Notes under the pieces: model-generated
Database searches by the model: none
What the model saw: only the letters and a program-made list of their open reading frames with translations
Told to the model about the DNA's origin: nothing
Assembly: GCA_024220505.1 (NCBI GenBank)
Contig: JAKZZE010000012.1
Location: 310,001-374,000, forward strand
DNA length: 64,000 nt
Source of the DNA: Rhizopus arrhizus
Lineage: Eukaryota; Mucoromycota; Mucoromycetes; Mucorales; Rhizopodaceae
Direction: 5' to 3'
Position numbers and translations under genes: made by a program
Shown here: positions 1 through 10,721 of the stretch, one piece after another
Numbering within the stretch: position 1 is the stretch's first letter
How the letters are laid out: every line of letters starts with the position of its first letter

Positions 1-1653
1 GACCAAGCCCTCTGCTTGCATGACTTGATACAGGAGTACTATCGTCGAAAGCGTCATTTCCCTGTCGTGGCTTTTCTTGATATCAAGGCTGCCTATGATA
101 CCGTCGACAGACGTGTCATATGGCAATCACTCTTGGCTGTCTCCGCTCCTTTTGCTCTGGTCTCTGTCTTGGCTCACCTCTTTGATGATGTTTCAATTTC
201 GGTCCTGATGTCTAATCAAGTCTCGACGCCATTCACTCCGAGTACAGGTGTACTTCAAGGCTCTGTCTTGAGTCCGCATCTGTACTCGATCTACATCAAC
301 ACGCTGCCTGCTCTTCTTCGTTCTGCTGCCACGCGTACTACAACAATGGTCTCGTCCTTGTCTCCTTCTGGTCCTCCTGGTTCTGGCTTTGGTCTTTCTC
401 CTGGTCTTCCTTTTGGTCCGACATTGGATGTCTCCTCTTTGTCTTTGTCACCCACAGCCATCAATTCTCTCCTTTATGCTGATGATGTGGCTATTCTCGG
501 TTCTGCAAGCGAAGTCAAACAGATGCTTGACCTGGCCCAAATCCATTCACAGGTACTTGGCTACAGATGGAGTCCTACCAAGTGTGCTATTCTCAATGCA
601 CCAAATCCGACGTCGTCAAGGTACGTCCGTCTCACACTCTATGATGAAGACATACCGTCTGTCGATGAGTTCGTTTACCTTGGCGTGCCATTCGTGCGTA
701 ATGGTATCTCTCCGTCTCGTCTGGTAGCCCACCGCAAGCCTGGTGCTCAGCTCAAGATGGCTCAACTGTCTGCTATTGGTGCCAATCGATCTGGTTTCTC
801 GCTGCTGTTCTCTTCTCGCCTCTATGCTATGTTTGTACGTCCCAAGTTAGAGTATGGCCTAGCCATCTCGAAGCTGCTCAAAAAGGACTATGACGAGCTA
901 GAGCGCGCTCAAAGTCGGTGTCTGCGTCTGATCGTTGGTGGCCACAAGACCTCGTCGACGGTTGTGCTTCGGCACATCTGTAATCTACCGTCGATGCGTT
1001 TCCGTGCTGATACCTTGGTGCTCAAGTTTTGTCTCCGTGTCCAGTCCTTGCCTGATGACTGTCTCCTGTCGCTGCTTTCTTCTTCGCTGCCATCGTCACT
1101 ACTATCAACTCTTCGCTCTCGACGCATTGTGCTCGATCACCCACCAGAAGTTACGGCTCCTTCTCGGCTTAAAACCTGGTTACATGCGTATCGTCAGCAA
1201 GAGTTTGATCAGTTCCTGGCTTCGACTTCTCAAGTCTTGATCAAGGCATGTCGTCCTGTGCTGCGTGTGGATCCAATCCTCTATGTTCCTGCTTCTCGCG
1301 CTGATCGTAGTCGACTTATACGTTGGCGTATGGGTTGGCTGCCTGGTGATCCTCGTCCTTGTGCTTGTCTGTTTGGTCATACCACTCGTGCCCATCTCAT
1401 GGTCTGTCCTCAGGTCCCATCGGCTCTCTGGTGTTGTCTTCCTTTCCCTCCTGCTGGTTCTACCGAGCTGCACATTGACTATCTCTTGTCTTTGTTGCCT
1501 GTTTCTCCTTCTGCTCGTTGTCCTCCGTTCTGGGTCAGTCTTTGTACCATCCTTTGGCACTTTGACCAGCTTTGCAACCCTGATGGTGATTACACCAATG
1601 ATCCTTCACCTGGATTACTTTGGTATGAAAGGTCGACTTCTCGTTCTCGGTGA
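1..1653 (+). CDS. LINE B1 ORF2, C-terminal part: reverse transcriptase and zinc knuckle
   Basis: The frame is open from base 1. It carries RT motifs (FLDIKAAYDTVDR near the start, LLYADDVAILG at about 470-500) and a C-terminal Cys/His knuckle (CACLFGHTTRAHLMVC) before the stop. In this family ORF2 makes the endonuclease/reverse transcriptase used for target-primed reverse transcription. The endonuclease lies outside the window. No internal stop is visible in this part, so the copy may be young. Closest relative here is the ORF2 of B2, differing by few residues. Confidence 0.9.
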   Translation, partial: DQALCLHDLIQEYYRRKRHFPVVAFLDIKAAYDTVDRRVIWQSLLAVSAPFALVSVLAHLFDDVSISVLMSNQVSTPFTPSTGVLQGSVLSPHLYSIYINTLPALLRSAATRTTTMVSSLSPSGPPGSGFGLSPGLPFGPTLDVSSLSLSPTAINSLLYADDVAILGSASEVKQMLDLAQIHSQVLGYRWSPTKCAILNAPNPTSSRYVRLTLYDEDIPSVDEFVYLGVPFVRNGISPSRLVAHRKPGAQLKMAQLSAIGANRSGFSLLFSSRLYAMFVRPKLEYGLAISKLLKKDYDELERAQSRCLRLIVGGHKTSSTVVLRHICNLPSMRFRADTLVLKFCLRVQSLPDDCLLSLLSSSLPSSLLSTLRSRRIVLDHPPEVTAPSRLKTWLHAYRQQEFDQFLASTSQVLIKACRPVLRVDPILYVPASRADRSRLIRWRMGWLPGDPRPCACLFGHTTRAHLMVCPQVPSALWCCLPFPPAGSTELHIDYLLSLLPVSPSARCPPFWVSLCTILWHFDQLCNPDGDYTNDPSPGLLWYERSTSRSR

Positions 1654-1922
1654 AATGTGTTTTGATTGTTCCTCTGGCTTCTACCTCCCACTGCCACAAC
1701 CACTTAGTGCACGATGCGGAGGAGACCATGAACATGACATCCTACAAATTAGCTCTTTTGGTTTCTCTTTTGGCTTCTCTTCTCTCTCCTCTTTTTTGGT
1801 CCATCAAATGGTCGCTAGGACTTTTTTTCGTATCATGTATATTCTCTTTTTGTACTTTGATTAGCAAATAATGGCCTAAAGGTCGATTGCATTAATCTTT
1901 AAATAAAAACATAAATTTTCGA

Positions 1923-1947
1923 CTGTGCTAAACGGGCGCCTTTCTTT
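1923..1947 (+). repeat. 25-bp junction motif, B1/A1
   Basis: CTGTGCTAAACGGG followed by CGCCTTTCTTT. The same bases close B2 and A2; the first 14 bases close A1. It follows two quite different 3' UTRs, so it is better explained as duplicated target sequence than as sequence belonging to one family. Confidence 0.85.
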
Positions 1948-2164
1948 CGTGTTCTTAACCGTTACACCAATTTGCACCTGGTTAAACGTTTATCCGCACA
2001 AATAACTTTTACATCCATCTGTTAAATCGCATCCATCCATCATTAGCAAGATAGATACAACATCCAAAACAACTTTATTACAAACTACAACCTCAATAGA
2101 AGCATATTCGTCAAGCTATATCCAAAATACGAATCGTTTGAATATTGACATTTCGAGATCTCTG

Positions 2165-3553
2165 ATGGAAAAAAATTGTCAAGATCAGAGCGCCAATGAC
2201 ACGTCCGTGTCGGCACAATTTGTCCAGTCCGCACCAAATGTCCAGACCGGACCACTTGTTCAACCCGGACCACTTGTTCAACCCGCACCAACTGTTCAGT
2301 CCGCACTCACTATGGGCACACCCATTGAAATTCCCAGCAAGCGCACAATTGCTGACAGAACTCCACCTTACGTTCCTACGAATGTTAAAAAGACTATTAC
2401 CAAGCCTACTACCCGTAGTCAGATTCTCAAGAACAAGAACAAGAACTTGAATCCTAGCACCTCTTCTTTCAAGCTCAGTTTAGACAAGCCTGTAGACTTT
2501 TCATTTAGTCAGAATGACTCCGCACTCAAACCTTTATTTACCAGGGAAGTGAACCCTTTAGCTCTATGCGATACTCAAATACTTGATCTTAGCTCCCAAT
2601 CTGGTATTCCAGATCGGTTTATAGTATATCAAAAGCAGCAACAAGATCAAACCCGCTTTTTGAACCAACGTTTGAATGCTCTTGAAGAGGTCATGGCCGA
2701 AAACAAACGTTTGCGCACCGACTTGGACCTGGCACAACAGCGCATTGCAGAACTTGAAGCCCAGGTATCTACCGAAGCCATCCCCACCTTGGTACTGGAT
2801 TCCAAAGTTGCTCAAGGTACCGAAGCATCCAAGTACGCATGTCCCAATACCTCGTTGACTTCATCCACTGAACCACTTTCTTTCGCTGCTGTGGCAACAA
2901 AAGGTAAGGATGTACCCGCACCAAAGAACAAAGCACCTACACGCCGTCGCAAGACAACTGCTCGTCAAATGGAAGCCATCCACCGCCGCTTTGTCCCTGT
3001 CGCTGCTCATCATGACTATGAGTATGTGTACTTGCCAAGTCGATACCGTGAACCCATATCCAGTCTTCGCAGCAAGCTACATAAGCTTAAAATTAACAAC
3101 GCTCGTGTGCTGGATGTTCATTACCCTGACCGTCAAGTGGTTGCTCTTTTGGTGCACACAGAATACACTGCTGATCTGCTTGCTGCCTTTGCCAAAGCCA
3201 AGGTCGAACCAATCCAAGGATTCAATCCTTTGAACCCTGATCTCTTGCGTGATCCCAAGTTTGCTGATTTATCTGAATCTGACCGTGCTATCAAATGCAC
3301 AGAAGTACATCAAGCTCGTCTTGTCCGTGCTTTGCAGCACATCCGTGAGTCTGTTCGCCCTGCTGTTGCTCGTTCCTTCTTTGTGAAGAATTGGATCACC
3401 CTTGATCAGTACAAAGAAGTTGTACCTACTGTTACCCGTGCTGCTAGAACCACTGGATCGACCCAAGATGCCACCATGGAAGAAATCCATAGCACATTCA
3501 GCACTACAGAACTTGATCCTCTCGATGTCGGTGAATCGACCTCATCCCAATGA
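2165..3553 (+). CDS. LINE A1 ORF1 (nucleic-acid-binding/coiled-coil protein)
   Basis: The first ATG in frame is at 2165, giving 462 aa; the frame is open a little further upstream but without an ATG. The N-terminus is rich in P, Q and T with a short VQPGPLVQP-type repeat. A middle segment (about residues 165-210) has heptad leucines and charges typical of a coiled coil (LNQRLNALEEVMAENKRLR), and a basic stretch near residue 260 (PTRRRKTTARQ) precedes a C-terminal globular part. No zinc knuckle is visible. By analogy with other LINE ORF1 proteins it should bind element RNA; that is inference. Its stop codon overlaps the start of ORF2. Confidence 0.85.
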   Translation: MEKNCQDQSANDTSVSAQFVQSAPNVQTGPLVQPGPLVQPAPTVQSALTMGTPIEIPSKRTIADRTPPYVPTNVKKTITKPTTRSQILKNKNKNLNPSTSSFKLSLDKPVDFSFSQNDSALKPLFTREVNPLALCDTQILDLSSQSGIPDRFIVYQKQQQDQTRFLNQRLNALEEVMAENKRLRTDLDLAQQRIAELEAQVSTEAIPTLVLDSKVAQGTEASKYACPNTSLTSSTEPLSFAAVATKGKDVPAPKNKAPTRRRKTTARQMEAIHRRFVPVAAHHDYEYVYLPSRYREPISSLRSKLHKLKINNARVLDVHYPDRQVVALLVHTEYTADLLAAFAKAKVEPIQGFNPLNPDLLRDPKFADLSESDRAIKCTEVHQARLVRALQHIRESVRPAVARSFFVKNWITLDQYKEVVPTVTRAARTTGSTQDATMEEIHSTFSTTELDPLDVGESTSSQ

Positions 3554-6500
3554 TGAGTGCCTCACCTATTGAAGATTTAAATATACCTATGCCCGACCAA
3601 GATACCCGTACTTGTACAAAAAACAACAATATGCTTACTATGACCCTGTGGAATGCCAATGGCTGTAATCGCTACACTGTTGATCAAACCACCAATTCGC
3701 TCCTTACATCGTCACTCATTTTTATTACTGAAACCTGGTTGTTATCTCCACTCAGGCTTATGACTTTATGGCAACAATACCATACCTATGGCGTACCGCT
3801 TGAGGGTCAAAGTCGAGGACAGATGGGCATCAGTCTGCTTGTCAATCCTGATTGTCCCTATCCTGTTACTCACTTTCCCTCTGACAATTCTTATGTGCTC
3901 AGCTGTCAAGTCTCTACCTTGCTTGTTCACTGTGTCTATCTGCCGCCATCGCTCTCTGACCTCGAAGCAATGGATATACTCGATGGGCTTCCTCACCAAA
4001 CACATCCGTCACAGACCAACATGATTGTGTGCGGTGACTTTAACGCTCGACACCAACACCTTCTTGGTGATTCAAGAACTACCACTCGTGGCATCAAGTT
4101 GTTCAGCTGGATCTTGGAGAATGGAATGACATGTTGGAATACTCAACTAGCCTATGGTATCCCTACCTATTGTGCTCAAGGCCGTGTCAATGCTACCACC
4201 GGTGAACACTTCAACAGTGTCATCGACTTGTTTCTCAGTTCGCAACAACTGGTGAACCCAAAGATGCTTGTACATGAAGACCTCTCTCTTGGTTCAGACC
4301 ATCATCCTGTGTCATTGTCCTGTGTCCTGCCTCCACCACCGCCTCCACCTGCTCATCCTCGTCGTTTGTGGAATCTGAGTAGACTGACCGAGCCTGACTG
4401 CCTCTATGTTGATCTCTTCCGGGACCGTATCCAACCGTTTCGTGAATGCTTGACAACATATGCATCATCTACCAACAGCACAGCACCCGACATGGATCTC
4501 CTTGCCAACGAGTTGACTTCGATCATTCACTCTTGTCTGGATGACTCTGTCGGCCAAAAGAAGCCTCGTGGTTCTGGCAATGCCTGGTTCTGGACTGATG
4601 ATCTCCAAACTCTGTTTGACCGTCGTGAACAAGCCCGTCGCAAGTGGAAACGAACCGTTGGTATCAACAAAGTACTTCGATGGCAAGAATATGAAGTTGC
4701 TGCCCATAGGTTCAAAAGTGCCCTGTACTATCGTCGTCGTGCTACTTGGAAGCAATTTTGCGAAACTCTGTCTTCTGGTCCGCTGTCTGACACCACTGCT
4801 ACTATCAAGAGAATTAGACGCAACCGCACACTGGCTCCTTCTTATTCCCATCCGGAGGGTCCCACTGTTGCGGCTACAACCATGGCTAATCACTTGAAGC
4901 AAGTATTCTCTGGCTCGTCATTACCATCGACTAGGTACAATGCACCACCGATCCCTTCTGGTCCTCATTGTCTTGAAGATGATCCGTGTCCAGTGGATAC
5001 AGAAACGGTGCGCACTGCGCTTCTCAAACGTCTCTCACGTCGCAAGGCTCCGGGTTGTGATCACTTACGAACAGAGATGCTATTGCCAATTGCTGATGAT
5101 CTGGTCCCTGTCCTGATCTTGCTTTTTCGTCTGTGCTGGATCTGGTCTGCTGTCCCTGCTGCATGGTGCACTGCTCAAGTGGTCCCGATCTACAAGAAGG
5201 GTGATCCATTGCAACCAGCAAACTATCGACCGATCAGCCTGACATCGGTATTACGAAAGCTCTTTGAACTGTGCTTGCAGACAACTCTTGAAGACACCGC
5301 TCCATCACTCGACCCAGTCCAAGGCGGCTTCCGTCATAGTCGTAGTGCTCTGGATCAAGCGCTCTGTCTGAATGAGCTCTGTCGGCAGCATGCTATTGAT
5401 CATCATGGTGAACCGCCTGTCTTGGCCTTCTTGGATATCAAGTCTGCTTATGACACCGTTGATCGAGCAATCATATGGCGTGCTCTAGAAACCTACATCT
5501 CTCCTGCTCTACTTGGACTACTCCAATGTCTGTTTGACAAAGTAAGTATAGAAGTTTTGGTCTCTGGTTTTACCTCCCCTGCCTTCTAGCCAAGAACTGG
5601 TGTGCTCCAAGGTTCAATCCTGTCACCATTCTTGTATTCAATCTATATCAACAGCCTCCCAGCTCTGCTTCGTTCTGTTAGACTACCAATCTCTGCAAGA
5701 TATTACAGCTCAAACCCACAACGTGAATTCGATGGCCTCTGGTTGAACTGTCTCTTGTACGCTGATGATGTTGTCCTTATAGGAGCAGCTGAAGTCATGC
5801 CTCGTCTTCTTAAGGCAGCTGAAGAACATTCTTTTTCCTTGGGTTACCGATGGAATCCTGCCAAGTGCGTGGTGCTCAACTCTGCTTTCTCTCTTGGTGG
5901 TCCCCAACTCAAGTTGTATGGTGATGACATTCCCATCCAATCTACCTTCAACTATCTTGGCATCCCATTTGATGATACTGGCACCATCGCTACTGGTCTG
6001 CTGATCCAACGGAATGTTACCTCTGCTGTCTCTGCTATGCGTCGTTTCCTTTTGCCTGTCGGTGTCCGCTCTCCTGGCTTCTCTCGCCTTACTGCTACTC
6101 GTCTCTATACTATCTTTATTAGACCTAGATTCGAGTATGGTTTGTGCATCTGCACCTTTTTACAAAAGCAACTGGCTCTACTGGATCGCGCCCAAGATCA
6201 GTGTCTTCGGTTGGCATTCGGTGGTCATCCTCGTGCCTCTACCACGGTGTTCAAGCACTTGACAAGCACCCCTTCCATGCATGTACGGGCCCATACTTTG
6301 GTACTCAAGATGATCGTTCGTGTCCATCACCTTCCTGATGATTGTCTGCTTGCCAAGTTGGTTCCCTTTGTCGCTGCTGCACCGATCAAGAGCCGTTTCC
6401 GATGGCCGGCATTGCTGAGGCAAAACCCTCTATGGTTGAACCCTCAGTATACGGGTGGGTATACTTCTGTTGATGATCGCCTTGCACATCTTTCTACCGA

Positions 6501-7053
6501 TGTCCATGTCAAGCAGGGTGTGCTCGCTTACCGCAATGACCTTCTGCATCGAATCTTGAATCGTCCTGATCCACCTGTCCTCCTCTCTGCTTGTCGTCCA
6601 AGTATTGGCATTGATGCGATGTTCTTCATCCCAATGCTCCTCTCTGACCGTAGTCGCATCCTTCGATGGCGTATGGGGTGGCTCCCTGCTCGTCCTATCG
6701 ACTGTAGCTGTGGTCCCATCCATGCCTCTCGTGCTCACCTCTTGTCCTGTCTCCGTGTTGCTGAAAGATTGAACTTGCCTGCTGACATCAAACCCAATCC
6801 TTTGGATCATGTTCTGAATATGTTGCCAAGGAAACTTCCAGCATATCCATCTGAAGCACTGTTCTCTCGTTGGTCCCTTTGGTGGCCTGTGGTCTGTCAA
6901 GTCCTCCTTGAAATCGAACAGATTTGCCTTCCCGAAGGCACATTTGTTGGATCGTCTATTGACACATCTGGCTCTCTTTTCTTGGACAAGATTCGCCCAC
7001 TGCCACTGTCAAGTATAGTCGATTCTTTGTTCTTTGAATCAGTACAAGATTAA
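3550..7053 (+). pseudogene. LINE A1 ORF2, endonuclease/reverse transcriptase with one nonsense codon
   Basis: The ATG at 3550-3552 overlaps the ORF1 stop (ATGA). An APE-type endonuclease comes first (LWNANG, FITETWL, CGDFNAR, GSDHHPVSL), then the RT (FLDIKSAYDTVDR, LLYADDVVLIG) and a terminal Cys/His knuckle (CSCGPIHASRAHLLSC). Codon 5587-5589 is TAG where copy A2 has TGG (Trp), inside the RT just before GVLQGSILSP. The frame is the same on both sides and no other break is seen, so one G-to-A change inactivated it. Readthrough would give about 1167 aa. Confidence 0.9.
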
Positions 7054-7248
7054 CGATTGTTAATTGCCGTCAACATCTCTCTTTGTTTACTTTGCCTTTT
7101 CTTTTTTCTCTAGCTATGTCTAGTTTTTTTATTTCATAACTCTTATTACTCTTTTATCTTGTTTTATCTTTTCTAAAAGTTATTGCACCTCATGGCGAGA
7201 CACATACTGTAACGTCTCCTTGCCATTCAATAAACAAAAATCTTTTAT

Positions 7249-7262
7249 CTGTGCTAAACGGG
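7249..7262 (+). repeat. Truncated junction motif, A1/B2 (14 bp)
   Basis: CTGTGCTAAACGGG at the end of A1, followed directly by B2 sequence (CCCATCGGCTTG). The other 11 bases of the motif appear only after B2. The arrangement fits insertion of B2 between GGG and CGCC with a 14-bp duplication. Confidence 0.75.
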
Positions 7263-10200
7263 CCCATCGGCTTGTGGAATGCCAACGGTCTCCAGGCTTC
7301 CACAGTCGATGATCTCCTCCGTCACTGCCAGTCGTTCTCGTTGGTCTTTATTACCGAAACCTGGTTGCTTCCTCCTGCTCGCCTTCCGACCTCATGGCAG
7401 CAGTTCCATCTCTATGGCTCTCCAGTTGCAGGTCAGTATCGTGGTTCTATGGGTGTCTCTGCCTTGGTCTCTCCTCGGTGTCCTCTTCCTGTGGTTGAGT
7501 TCCCTGTGAACTGTAAGTATGCTCTTGGTCTGCAGTTGGGTCGTTCTCTACGGCTCATCTGTCTCTACTTGCCTCCTTCTTTGTCCACTGCTGAGGTACA
7601 GTCTGTTCTGGATTCTCTGCCACTCACTGACGATACGATCATTTGTGGTGATCTGAATGTTCGTCTTGGTCGTCTCGTCGGTGACTCTCGTACTAACATG
7701 CGTAGCTCTGTCCTTCGTCGTTGGTGCGACGATCATGGTCTCAACATCCTAAACAAGACACTTGCCTATGGTATTCCAACATACCTGACTTGCCGTGGTC
7801 ATGCTGAGGTAAGCAGCATTGTAGACTACTACATCACCAACATGCCACTGGTTCGTTCAGCAAGTATCTCGGTTGCCTTGGATCTTTCTTTGGGGTCAGA
7901 TCACAAGCTGATGTCTCTCTCTTTTGAGTACTCGGTCCCTGTGGTCCATCCTACACTGTCTTCTTCTTCTCCGTCTGGTCAAGTTCGTCGCCTTTGGAAT
8001 CTATCTCGGTTGAAAGAACCAGAAGTCCAGAAGCTGTATGTGTCTACCTTTGGTTCCTTGTCTGCTGCTTTGCTTGACCAGCTTCAACAGCTGTGTTCAA
8101 GTCCATCGTCAACGCGTCCACCCATTGACCATCTTAACGATGAACTCAATGCGGCCATCTACTCTGCTCTGGACAAGTCTGTTGGATCTCGTGTCTCTCG
8201 ACCCAAGCAATGGAAGAAGTTCTGGACATCTCAACTGCAAGCATTGGCTGATCGTCGCGACTGGCTCTACCGTAAGTGGCGTTGGTCTCTTGGGATTGAC
8301 AAAGCTTACTGGTGGGGTCTTCATCAAGAAGCTCATGTCCGTTTCCGCACGGCTGTCAAGCGAGCTAAACGAGAATCTTGGCGTGCCTTTTGTGACTCCC
8401 TCGCTCGTGGCGACTTTTCTTCTGCGGTGCGTAGGGTCAAGCAAGTCCATAACCGTCGTCGTCCTCAAGTCTCATATGCTCATCCTGATGGTCCTGTCGC
8501 TGGTGCCAATGCTATGCGAGATCATCTTGCATCCGTCTACTCTGGCTCTGGTCTGCCATCCACTCGTCCTCCTCCTCTTCCATCTCCTGATGATCATGTC
8601 CCATTTGATCTTGGATCCTTGTCTGAGGATGACCCATCTGGTTCTGGTCTTGGTCTTGGTCTTGGTGCTGGTCTTGGTTCTGGTTCTGGTTCTGGTGCTG
8701 GTCTTTCTTCTTTTTCGGCTGACTCTGTTGCTGACACAATGCGTCGACTCCCTTTACGCAAAGCTCCTGGCTCTGATCATCTGCGTACAGAGATGCTTAT
8801 TCCCATTCGCAAACAAGTAGCTGCTCTCCTGGCTCGTCTCTTTGATATCTGCTGCCAATGGTCTTACACTCCTTCTCTTTGGCGTCATGCGCAGGTCGTG
8901 CCTATCTACAAGAAGGGCGACCCTCATCAACCGTCAAACTTCAGGCCAATCTCCTTGACGTCCATCATCCGAAAGCTGTTTGAAATGTGTCTCTTCCCAT
9001 TCTTAGAAGATGTCTCGCCTCCATTGGACATTGCTCAAGGTGGTTTCCGTCCACAGCGAAGTGCTCTTGACCAAGCCCTCTGCTTGCATGACTTGATACA
9101 GGAGTACTATCGTCGAAAGCGTCATTTCCCTGTCGTGGCGTTTCTTGATATCAAGGCTGCCTATGATACCGTCGACAGACGTGTCATATGGCAATCACTC
9201 TTGGCTGTCTCTGCTCCTTTTGCTCTGGTCGCTATCTTGGCTCATCTGTTTGATGATGTTTCGATTTCGGTCCTGATGTCTAACCAAGTCTCGACACCAT
9301 TCACTCCGAGTACAGGTGTACTTCAAGGCTCTGTCTTGAGTCCGCATCTGTACTCGATCTACATCAACACGCTGCCTGCTCTTCTTCGTTCTGCTGCCAC
9401 GCGTACCACAGCAATGGTCTCATCCTTGTCTCCTTCTGGTCCTCCTGGTTCTGATCTTGGTCTTTCTCCTGGTCTTCCTTTTGGTCCGACATTGGATATC
9501 TCCTCTCTGTCGTTGTCACCCACAGCCATCAACTCTCTTCTCTATGCTGATGATGTGGCTATCCTCGGTTCTGCAAGCGAAGTCAAACAGATGCTTGACC
9601 TGGCTCAAATTCATTCTCAAGTGCTCGGCTACAGATGGAGTCCTACCAAATGTGCCATCCTCAATGCACCAGATCCGACGTCGTCAAGATACGTCCGTCT
9701 CACTCTCTATGATGAAGACATACCGTCTGTTGATGAGTTTGTTTACCTTGGTGTGCCATTCGTGCGTAATGGTATCTCTCCATCTCGTCTGGTTGCTCAT
9801 CGCAAGCCTGGTGCTCAGCTCAAGATGGCTCAACTGTCTGCTATTGGTGCCAATCGATCTGGTTTCTCGCTGCTGTTCTCTTCTCGCCTCTACGCTATGT
9901 TTGTACGTCCCAAGTTAGAGTATGGCCTAGCCATCTCGAAGCTGCTCAAAAAGGACTATGACGAGCTAGAGCGCGCTCAAAGTCGGTGTCTGCGTCTGAT
10001 CGTTGGTGGCCACAAGACCTCGTCGACGGTTGTGCTTCGGCACATCTGCAACCTACCGTCGATGCGTTTCCGTGCTGATACCTTGGTATTGAAGTTTTGT
10101 CTCCGTGTCCAGACTTTACCTGATGACTGCCTCCTGTCGCTGCTTTCTTCTTCGCTGCCATCGTCACTACTATCAACTCTTCGCTCTCGACGCATTCTAC

Positions 10201-10721
10201 TCGATCACCCACCAGAAGTTACGGCTCCTTCTCGGCTTAAAACCTGGTTACATGCGTATCGTCAGCAAGAGTTTGATCAGTTCCTGGCTTCTACAACTCA
10301 AGTCTTGATTCGAGCCTGTCGTCCTGTACTGCGAGTGGATCCGATCCTTTATGTTCCTGCTTCTCGCGCTGATCGTAGTCGTCTTATCCGTTGGCGTATG
10401 GGTTGGCTGCCTGGTGATCCTCGTCCTTGTGCTTGTCTGTTTGGTCATACCACTCGTGCTCATCTCATGGTCTGTCCTCAGGTCCCATCAGCTCTCTGGT
10501 GTTGTCTTCCTTTCCCTCCTGCTGGTTCTACCGAGCTGCACATTGACTATTGCTTGTCCTTGTTGCCTGTTTCTCCTTCTGCTCGTTGTCCTCCATTCTG
10601 GGTCAGTCTTTGCACCATCCTTTGGCACTTTGATCAGCTCTGCAACCCTGATGGTGATTACACCAATGATCCTTCACCTGGATTACTTTGGTATGAAAGG
10701 TCGACTTCTCGTTCTCGGTGA
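7263..10721 (+). CDS. LINE B2 ORF2, nearly complete endonuclease/reverse transcriptase
   Basis: One open frame of about 1150 codons. The frame is also open across the A1 junction from a GTG at 7251, which is not a credible start. Endonuclease motifs come first (LWNANG, FITETWLL, CGDLNVRLG, LGSDHKLMSL). Then comes a Gly/Ser/Leu low-complexity linker (about 8640-8710) that family A lacks, RT motifs (FLDIKAAYDTVDR, LLYADDVAILG) and a C-terminal knuckle (CACLFGHTTRAHLMVC). No internal stop is present. The 5' truncation removed the start codon, so it is probably silent unless transcribed through from A1. Confidence 0.85.
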   Translation, partial: PIGLWNANGLQASTVDDLLRHCQSFSLVFITETWLLPPARLPTSWQQFHLYGSPVAGQYRGSMGVSALVSPRCPLPVVEFPVNCKYALGLQLGRSLRLICLYLPPSLSTAEVQSVLDSLPLTDDTIICGDLNVRLGRLVGDSRTNMRSSVLRRWCDDHGLNILNKTLAYGIPTYLTCRGHAEVSSIVDYYITNMPLVRSASISVALDLSLGSDHKLMSLSFEYSVPVVHPTLSSSSPSGQVRRLWNLSRLKEPEVQKLYVSTFGSLSAALLDQLQQLCSSPSSTRPPIDHLNDELNAAIYSALDKSVGSRVSRPKQWKKFWTSQLQALADRRDWLYRKWRWSLGIDKAYWWGLHQEAHVRFRTAVKRAKRESWRAFCDSLARGDFSSAVRRVKQVHNRRRPQVSYAHPDGPVAGANAMRDHLASVYSGSGLPSTRPPPLPSPDDHVPFDLGSLSEDDPSGSGLGLGLGAGLGSGSGSGAGLSSFSADSVADTMRRLPLRKAPGSDHLRTEMLIPIRKQVAALLARLFDICCQWSYTPSLWRHAQVVPIYKKGDPHQPSNFRPISLTSIIRKLFEMCLFPFLEDVSPPLDIAQGGFRPQRSALDQALCLHDLIQEYYRRKRHFPVVAFLDIKAAYDTVDRRVIWQSLLAVSAPFALVAILAHLFDDVSISVLMSNQVSTPFTPSTGVLQGSVLSPHLYSIYINTLPALLRSAATRTTAMVSSLSPSGPPGSDLGLSPGLPFGPTLDISSLSLSPTAINSLLYADDVAILGSASEVKQMLDLAQIHSQVLGYRWSPTKCAILNAPDPTSSRYVRLTLYDEDIPSVDEFVYLGVPFVRNGISPSRLVAHRKPGAQLKMAQLSAIGANRSGFSLLFSSRLYAMFVRPKLEYGLAISKLLKKDYDELERAQSRCLRLIVGGHKTSSTVVLRHICNLPSMRFRADTLVLKFCLRVQTLPDDCLLSLLSSSLPSSLLSTLRSRRILLDHPPEVTAPSRLKTWLHAYRQQEFDQFLASTTQVLIRACRPVLRVDPILYVPASRADRSRLIRWRMGWLPGDPRPCACLFGHTTRAHLMVCPQVPSALWCCLPFPPAGSTELHIDYCLSLLPVSPSARCPPFWVSLCTILWHFDQLCNPDGDYTNDPSPGLLWYERSTSRSR

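Larger units (their letters stand above)
1..1947 (+). mobile_element. LINE family B, copy B1 (5' part outside window)
   Basis: This is the 3' part of a non-LTR retrotransposon: the end of ORF2 (1-1653), a 3' UTR (1654-1922) and the 25-bp motif at 1923-1947. It is nearly identical to B2, base 1 matching about base 9069, with scattered single-base differences. It abuts the 5' end of LINE A1 directly. Its start lies left of the window, so its ORF1 and target junction cannot be judged. Confidence 0.9.
1949..7262 (+). mobile_element. LINE family A, copy A1 (full length, ORF2 with one nonsense codon)
   Basis: Two-ORF non-LTR retrotransposon: 5' UTR (1949-2164), ORF1 (2165-3553), ORF2 (3550-7053) and 3' UTR (7054-7248). 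The 5' edge is set by where similarity to A2 begins, just after TTTCTTTC. The 3' edge is the first 14 bases of the junction motif, after which B2 begins. Apart from the nonsense codon at 5587-5589 it looks complete. Confidence 0.9.

Noticed and set aside
2138..2164. Start of LINE A1 ORF1 at 2138
   Set aside because: The codon there is TTG; the first ATG in frame is 2165.
7251..7262. GTG at 7251 as the start of LINE B2 ORF2
   Set aside because: It lies in the junction motif belonging to the A1 end; the frame is simply open across the junction.
8512..8739. Minus-strand ORF rich in Q, D and N inside LINE B2
   Set aside because: It is the antisense reading of the Gly/Ser/Leu linker of ORF2; a composition artefact.
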